Assembly (NCBI RefSeq): GCF_008330225.1
Contig: NZ_CP042466.1
Coordinates: forward strand, 1,250,501 to 1,314,500
Direction of reading: 5' to 3'
Length of the DNA stretch: 64,000 nt
Source of the DNA: Geobacter sp. FeAm09
GTDB lineage: Bacteria > Desulfobacterota > Desulfuromonadia > Geobacterales > Pseudopelobacteraceae
The position numbers were made by a program, and so were the translations under genes. Under the pieces are notes generated by a model. The model made no database searches. It saw only the letters and a list, made by a program, of their open reading frames with translations, and had not been told where the DNA came from. Shown here piece by piece: positions 60,770-64,000 of this stretch. How positions within the stretch are numbered: position 1 is the stretch's first letter; each line of letters begins with the position of its first letter.

Positions 60770-61855
60770 TCAGCCCCTGAACTGGAGCAGGAACAGGGCC
60801 GTGCGGCAGGCCGGCAGGAGGGCGCGGCAGGCGGGGGAGAGGTCGTCCCAGGGCCGGGGGTGGCGCAGGCCCCGCAGCAGGGCGCGTTCCGGGCCGGTCA
60901 GCACCGGGTTGGCGATCCCCAGGCGCGGGGCGATGTGGACCGTCCCCAGGGCAAACGGGGTGACGGCCCGGGAGAGGCAGGGGTTGAGCATGACGAGGGA
61001 GCCGCGGTCCACGGGGCAGGGGCCGGCCACGTTGCGGCCGGCGTAGAGGATGAAATTGCCGGGGGAGCGCCGGGCGGCCTCCAGGGCCGTGAGCCGTTCC
61101 ACCTCCTCCCCCACATCCTCCCGGGCGCCGTGGTGGGCAAACAGGAGCGGTTCCAGGCCGCTCTGGCGGACCAGGTCCAGCAGTCCGGCCACCCGGAAGG
61201 TGCGGACCCGAGGGTGGAGCAGGGCATCGGCAAGCCCGCTGTCGAAGGATGCCTCGTCGGACGTCTCCGCGAAACGGCGCAGGCGCGACCCCGGTTTGGC
61301 CCGGGCCATGAGCCGCCGCGCCGCGGCCGGGTCGGTGATCCCTACCAGGCGGAAGGCCCGGCGGATGGCCTCCTCTTCCCGGCGGGCGTAGCGGCTGTAG
61401 ACCATGAGCCGTACCACCCCTCCCGGCGCCAGGCGTCCCGCCAGGGCCGTGAGGCCGGCCAGGGGGTCGTCCAGGTGGTGGAGTACGCCGTAGGCGTCGA
61501 TCAGGCCGAAGGGGCCGCCGGTCAGGGGGGCGTCCAGCAGGTCCCCTTGGCGGTAGGTTACGTTGGTGCGGCCGTGGAGCAGACAGTGCAGGCGGGCGCG
61601 GCGGAGGCTGCGCTCCGACAGGTCGAGGGCGGTGATGGCGGCATCAGGGTTGGCCAGGGCAAAGGGATAGGGGGAGAAACTGCCGCACCCGGCTATGAGG
61701 ATGCGCTGCGCCTCGGGTGGCGGCAGGGCGCCATTGAAGCGGGTCCACACGGCGGTCAGGTTCAGGGCGTAGGTATCGCACCGGCGCACCGAGGCCAGCA
61801 GGGGGTAGCGGGGGTAGGGGTAGAGCTCGTAATGGGTGCGTACGTCGTTGGCCAT
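60770..61855 (-). CDS. SAM-dependent methyltransferase, class I
   Basis: A 361-residue protein with a Rossmann methyltransferase domain: motif I ILIAGCGSFSPYPFALA (about 51-67), AITALDLSERSL and DLIDAYGVLHHL-type segments. The N-terminus MANDVRTHYELYPYPRYP matches a group of tRNA/protein methyltransferase-like proteins with a YPYPRYP motif, but the substrate is unknown. The C-terminal 150 residues form an extra domain. The start is set at 61855 by that motif; the frame is open further upstream. Confidence 0.8.
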   Translation of the reverse strand: MANDVRTHYELYPYPRYPLLASVRRCDTYALNLTAVWTRFNGALPPPEAQRILIAGCGSFSPYPFALANPDAAITALDLSERSLRRARLHCLLHGRTNVTYRQGDLLDAPLTGGPFGLIDAYGVLHHLDDPLAGLTALAGRLAPGGVVRLMVYSRYARREEEAIRRAFRLVGITDPAAARRLMARAKPGSRLRRFAETSDEASFDSGLADALLHPRVRTFRVAGLLDLVRQSGLEPLLFAHHGAREDVGEEVERLTALEAARRSPGNFILYAGRNVAGPCPVDRGSLVMLNPCLSRAVTPFALGTVHIAPRLGIANPVLTGPERALLRGLRHPRPWDDLSPACRALLPACRTALFLLQFRG

Positions 61856-61931
61856 GCCCCACTGTAGCAAGTCCCGGGGGTCCTGACAAGCCGCGTGCTG
61901 CACCCGGACCGACGAACGGCAGGCGGTGCGG

Positions 61932-62372
61932 TCACCCCCGGAGGCTTGCCTCCTCCTGCTCCACCAGGGCGACCAGCTCCTCGTACATGGCGATCATCAC
62001 GCCGGACTTGAGCCATTTGCGGGCGATGTGCCGCATCAGGGCGAAGCCGTGGACGATGGTGCCGGCAAAGACGCAGATGCCGCACAGGCGGGTCGTTTCT
62101 TCCTGCATCAGCCAGCAACTGACGATGGCGACCACCAGCATGGTGGCCAAAAAGGCCATCTCGATGCCGCGGAACGGGTTCTCGAACACCTTGGTGACAT
62201 CTATGTAATAGCGGGTCAGTCCGGTTACGTGGCGCATGAATTCGCCGATCTCGCTGCCGGTGCATTTGAGATGGGCGTAGCTGAGAAAGCGCGAGCTGGC
62301 GTGTTCCCGCCCGGCGGTCATGCGTTCGCTGACGTATCGGTCAATGGCTTCGTCGATAAGGTCGGTATTCAT
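61932..62372 (-). CDS. Small membrane protein of unknown function
   Basis: A 146-residue protein. A polar N-terminal third (DEAIDRYVSERMTAGREHAS) is followed by two transmembrane helices (about 72-90 and 95-112, IEMAFLATMLVVAIVSCWLM and TRLCGICVFAGTIVHGFAL) and a short charged tail (YEELVALVEQEEASL). No family recognised. GGGAGCACC lies before the ATG at 62372; the frame extends to 62456. It precedes the methyltransferase gene on the same strand. Confidence 0.65.
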   Translation of the reverse strand: MNTDLIDEAIDRYVSERMTAGREHASSRFLSYAHLKCTGSEIGEFMRHVTGLTRYYIDVTKVFENPFRGIEMAFLATMLVVAIVSCWLMQEETTRLCGICVFAGTIVHGFALMRHIARKWLKSGVMIAMYEELVALVEQEEASLRG

Positions 62373-62753
62373 GGTGGTGCTCCCTGGTGCAATGGTGGTG
62401 AACATGAGTCCTCTCCCTTGCTTATCATTTTGAATCAAAGTCCAGGTGATACACAAGGATTATTAATGGATATACATAATACGTGCCGGGATGAAGCAAT
62501 GAATGCGAAACCGAATGATGCCGGATGGTTGTGGTGATGTTGCGGGGCAGGAAGGGCGGGGAGCGATGCAGGAATGATACAGGGGTGCATCATTTTGACA
62601 AGGGTTGCATCAATTCTCAGCACATGACTTTGCCAACTGCCGCTGCGTCACGGCAGTAACGAGAATAGCTTCAAGGCAATTACCTCACGCAACGGCGCAT
62701 GAGATGGTTTTTGACATTCTCCCTGCCCCGGTGCTCTGTGGCAGATGGCGAAG
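62373..62753. other. Intergenic region with short direct repeats
   Basis: No convincing gene. TGCATCA occurs twice (near 62587 and 62608) around TTTTGACA. Its meaning is unclear; one promoter for the small membrane protein should lie here. Confidence 0.4.
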
Positions 62754-62781
62754 AAAAAAGCCCCTCCGGTGGGGAGGGGCT
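62754..62781 (-). terminator. Terminator behind the OB-fold gene
   Basis: Perfect nine-base arms AGCCCCTCC and GGAGGGGCT, preceded on the plus strand by an A-run, so the minus-strand RNA ends in Ts. It lies 28 bp past the stop of the gene at 62809. Confidence 0.85.
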
Positions 62782-62808
62782 GGTGTGACCGGCTGCGTTG
62801 AACGGCTG

Positions 62809-63612
62809 CTATTTGCCGATGGCGGCATTCTCGACGATCACGCTGTACCGGTAGCCGTACCCGAAATCCCGGTCCTTGGCCAGGGTTCCCCTGACCGTAA
62901 CCACGTCGCCCACTCGGGCCGTGGCCGTGGTGGTGCAGACCAGATTGTGGGTTCCCTTGGCCTGGGAGCCGCTGCCGTCCTGGATGTGTATCCAGTTTTT
63001 CTTCATGATCCTGGGCGTGACCTTGACCACCTTGCCCCTGATGGCGACCTGCTTGTTGTTGAGCTTGGCGCTGTTGCGGTACGCCTCGGCAATGGTGTAG
63101 GCATTGGGGCCGACGGCCTTTTTGACCGAAATCTTCGCCTCTTTGGCCTTTACGGCGACCTTGCTGCCCATCGCCGCCGCCTGCGCCTTTGTCGGAGCTG
63201 CGGCTGCCGCCGGCGCTGCCGGGGCGGCGGCTTTCGCCTGGGGGATGACGCCGTTGGAGAAGATGATGGAATCAAAGGTGCGCTTGAGGGTCTTGCTCTC
63301 GAAGTTCTTCATGACAAGACCTTCCATGAAGCTCATGCGGTCCCCCACGTTCACCCTGGTTTCCGTCACGGCCAGCCAGACCTTCTCGCCGCTGTTCTTC
63401 TGGAGGTGGATATAACTGTAGCCGCCGCTGTTCATGGCCTGCAGCACCGTGCCCGAGATGGGGGCCGATTGCTGGTGGGTCGTGGATTGGGCGGGATAGT
63501 CGATCTTGGGGTGGCCGGCCGGCACGGCGGGGGCTGGAGGTGCGGCCAGGGCGACGGTGGCGCTGCTGCTGAAAACGATGAACGCAAGAAACGAAAGGCG
63601 ATTCTTTTTCAT
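62809..63612 (-). CDS. Exported protein with two OB-fold-like domains (NrfJ-like)
   Basis: A 267-residue protein with signal peptide (about 1-23, ending ALA). The first small beta domain (about 45-110) resembles the NrfJ/OB type: GTVLQAMNSGGYSYIHLQKN, GEKVWLAVTETRVNVGDRM. A Pro/Ala-rich linker (about 125-160) is followed by a second OB-fold-like domain (about 175-262), KQVAIRGKVVKVTPRIM, KNWIHIQDGSG, GDVVTVRGTLAKD. The two domains probably bind a small ligand, metal or nucleic acid; no enzyme motif is visible. Monocistronic with its own terminator. Confidence 0.78.
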   Translation of the reverse strand: MKKNRLSFLAFIVFSSSATVALAAPPAPAVPAGHPKIDYPAQSTTHQQSAPISGTVLQAMNSGGYSYIHLQKNSGEKVWLAVTETRVNVGDRMSFMEGLVMKNFESKTLKRTFDSIIFSNGVIPQAKAAAPAAPAAAAAPTKAQAAAMGSKVAVKAKEAKISVKKAVGPNAYTIAEAYRNSAKLNNKQVAIRGKVVKVTPRIMKKNWIHIQDGSGSQAKGTHNLVCTTTATARVGDVVTVRGTLAKDRDFGYGYRYSVIVENAAIGK

Positions 63613-63707
63613 GGGGGCCTCATTTTTGAATTTACCAACTCGAATTTTTTGATACTATCACGAAAGCCTGATAACTGGCAGTTCAAAAATAGAGGGGACG
63701 GGATACC

Positions 63708-64000
63708 ATGCAACGCAAAGCGGTCGTTCTTTACAGCAGCGGTCTGGATTCAACCACCTGCCTGGCCATTGCCCGGGCCGAGGGGTTCACGCCCTACGCC
63801 ATCAGTTTTTCCTACGGCCAGCGGCACAGCTTTGAGCTGGCGGTGGCCAGGGCCAATGGGGTGCGCCTGGGGGCGGCCGAACACATGGTGGTGGATTTCG
63901 ACCTGCGCCTGATGGGGGGGAGCGCCCTGACGGCGGATATCGCCGTGCCCAAGGAGGGGGTGGGGAGCGAGATCCCAGTCACCTACGTGCCGGCCCGCAA
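63708..64000 (+). CDS. queC: 7-cyano-7-deazaguanine synthase (partial)
   Basis: The first 97 residues of QueC, cut by the window edge. The PP-loop ATPase motif [13 protein letters not shown] lies at residues 10-22, followed by the family blocks SFSYGQRH and IPVTYVPAR. QueC makes preQ0 from carboxy-deazaguanine for queuosine. AGAGGGGACGG lies before the ATG at 63708. Other queuosine genes are not in view. Confidence 0.95.
   Translation, partial: MQRKAVVLYSSGLDSTTCLAIARAEGFTPYAISFSYGQRHSFELAVARANGVRLGAAEHMVVDFDLRLMGGSALTADIAVPKEGVGSEIPVTYVPAR

Overview
The window looks like chromosomal DNA of a Geobacter-type bacterium (Desulfuromonadales / Geobacteraceae and relatives). The grounds are GC-rich coding DNA, multihaem c-type cytochromes, two GEMM-class cyclic-dinucleotide riboswitches of the type known from Geobacter, a tRNA-Sec gene, and a surE-pcm-rpoS cluster. 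No species is assigned. Genes sit on both strands, and most of the left half is on the minus strand.

0-1.8 kb: the end of an integrative element (tyrosine integrase plus a small HTH protein) inserted at the 3' end of an initiator tRNA gene. 2-15 kb: housekeeping genes on the minus strand, namely a SPOR protein, argS, a 45-codon Cys-rich protein, ftsB, UDP-xylose synthesis (ugd plus a decarboxylase), rsmI, an N-acetylmuramoyl-alanine amidase, a DUF4143 ATPase, a LOG-family hydrolase and mutS, then a broken RhuM gene. 15-23.5 kb: envelope and redox genes (beta-barrel protein, three-haem cytochrome, Slp lipoprotein, wrbA, FUSC exporter with MarR regulator) and a two-haem, Ig-domain secreted protein behind riboswitch 1.

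23.7-26.3 kb: an AT-rich remnant of an integrative element at selC (tRNA-Sec), with an att-like repeat, arm-type repeats, a 26-codon integrase stump, an AlpA-like regulator and a headless Rep gene. 26.5-33 kb: signalling genes (Hpt-REC-REC-GGDEF protein, membrane GGDEF protein, a Cache/PAS sensor without kinase domain, a periplasmic binding protein) and riboswitch 2, which lies between a consensus CRP-type site and a small secreted protein.

33-43 kb: cstA, a LysR-cupin pair, tRNA-Arg(CCT), apt, rpoS, pcm and surE. A quinone oxidoreductase gene follows, flanked on both sides by copies of an unusual inverted-repeat element of about 180 bp. 43-49 kb: rlmI, threonine aldolase, nitroreductase, glycerate kinase and a phosphatase. 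49-55 kb: an octahaem cytochrome next to an OmpR-type two-component system, then a radical-SAM/DUF4130 DNA-repair pair. 55-64 kb: a chemoreceptor, a CpxP-CpxR-CpxA-like envelope stress module with GTAAA boxes on an 11-bp period, a methyltransferase, small membrane and periplasmic proteins, and the start of queC.

The most notable content is regulatory. Both riboswitches carry A where c-di-GMP-selective aptamers have G20, which predicts 3',3'-cGAMP sensing. Both GGDEF proteins here look like ordinary c-di-GMP synthases. The inverted-repeat family, the decayed selC element and the palindrome-linked stop codon in RhuM are the main structures that ordinary gene annotation does not explain. Functional calls come from reading translations; no database search was run.
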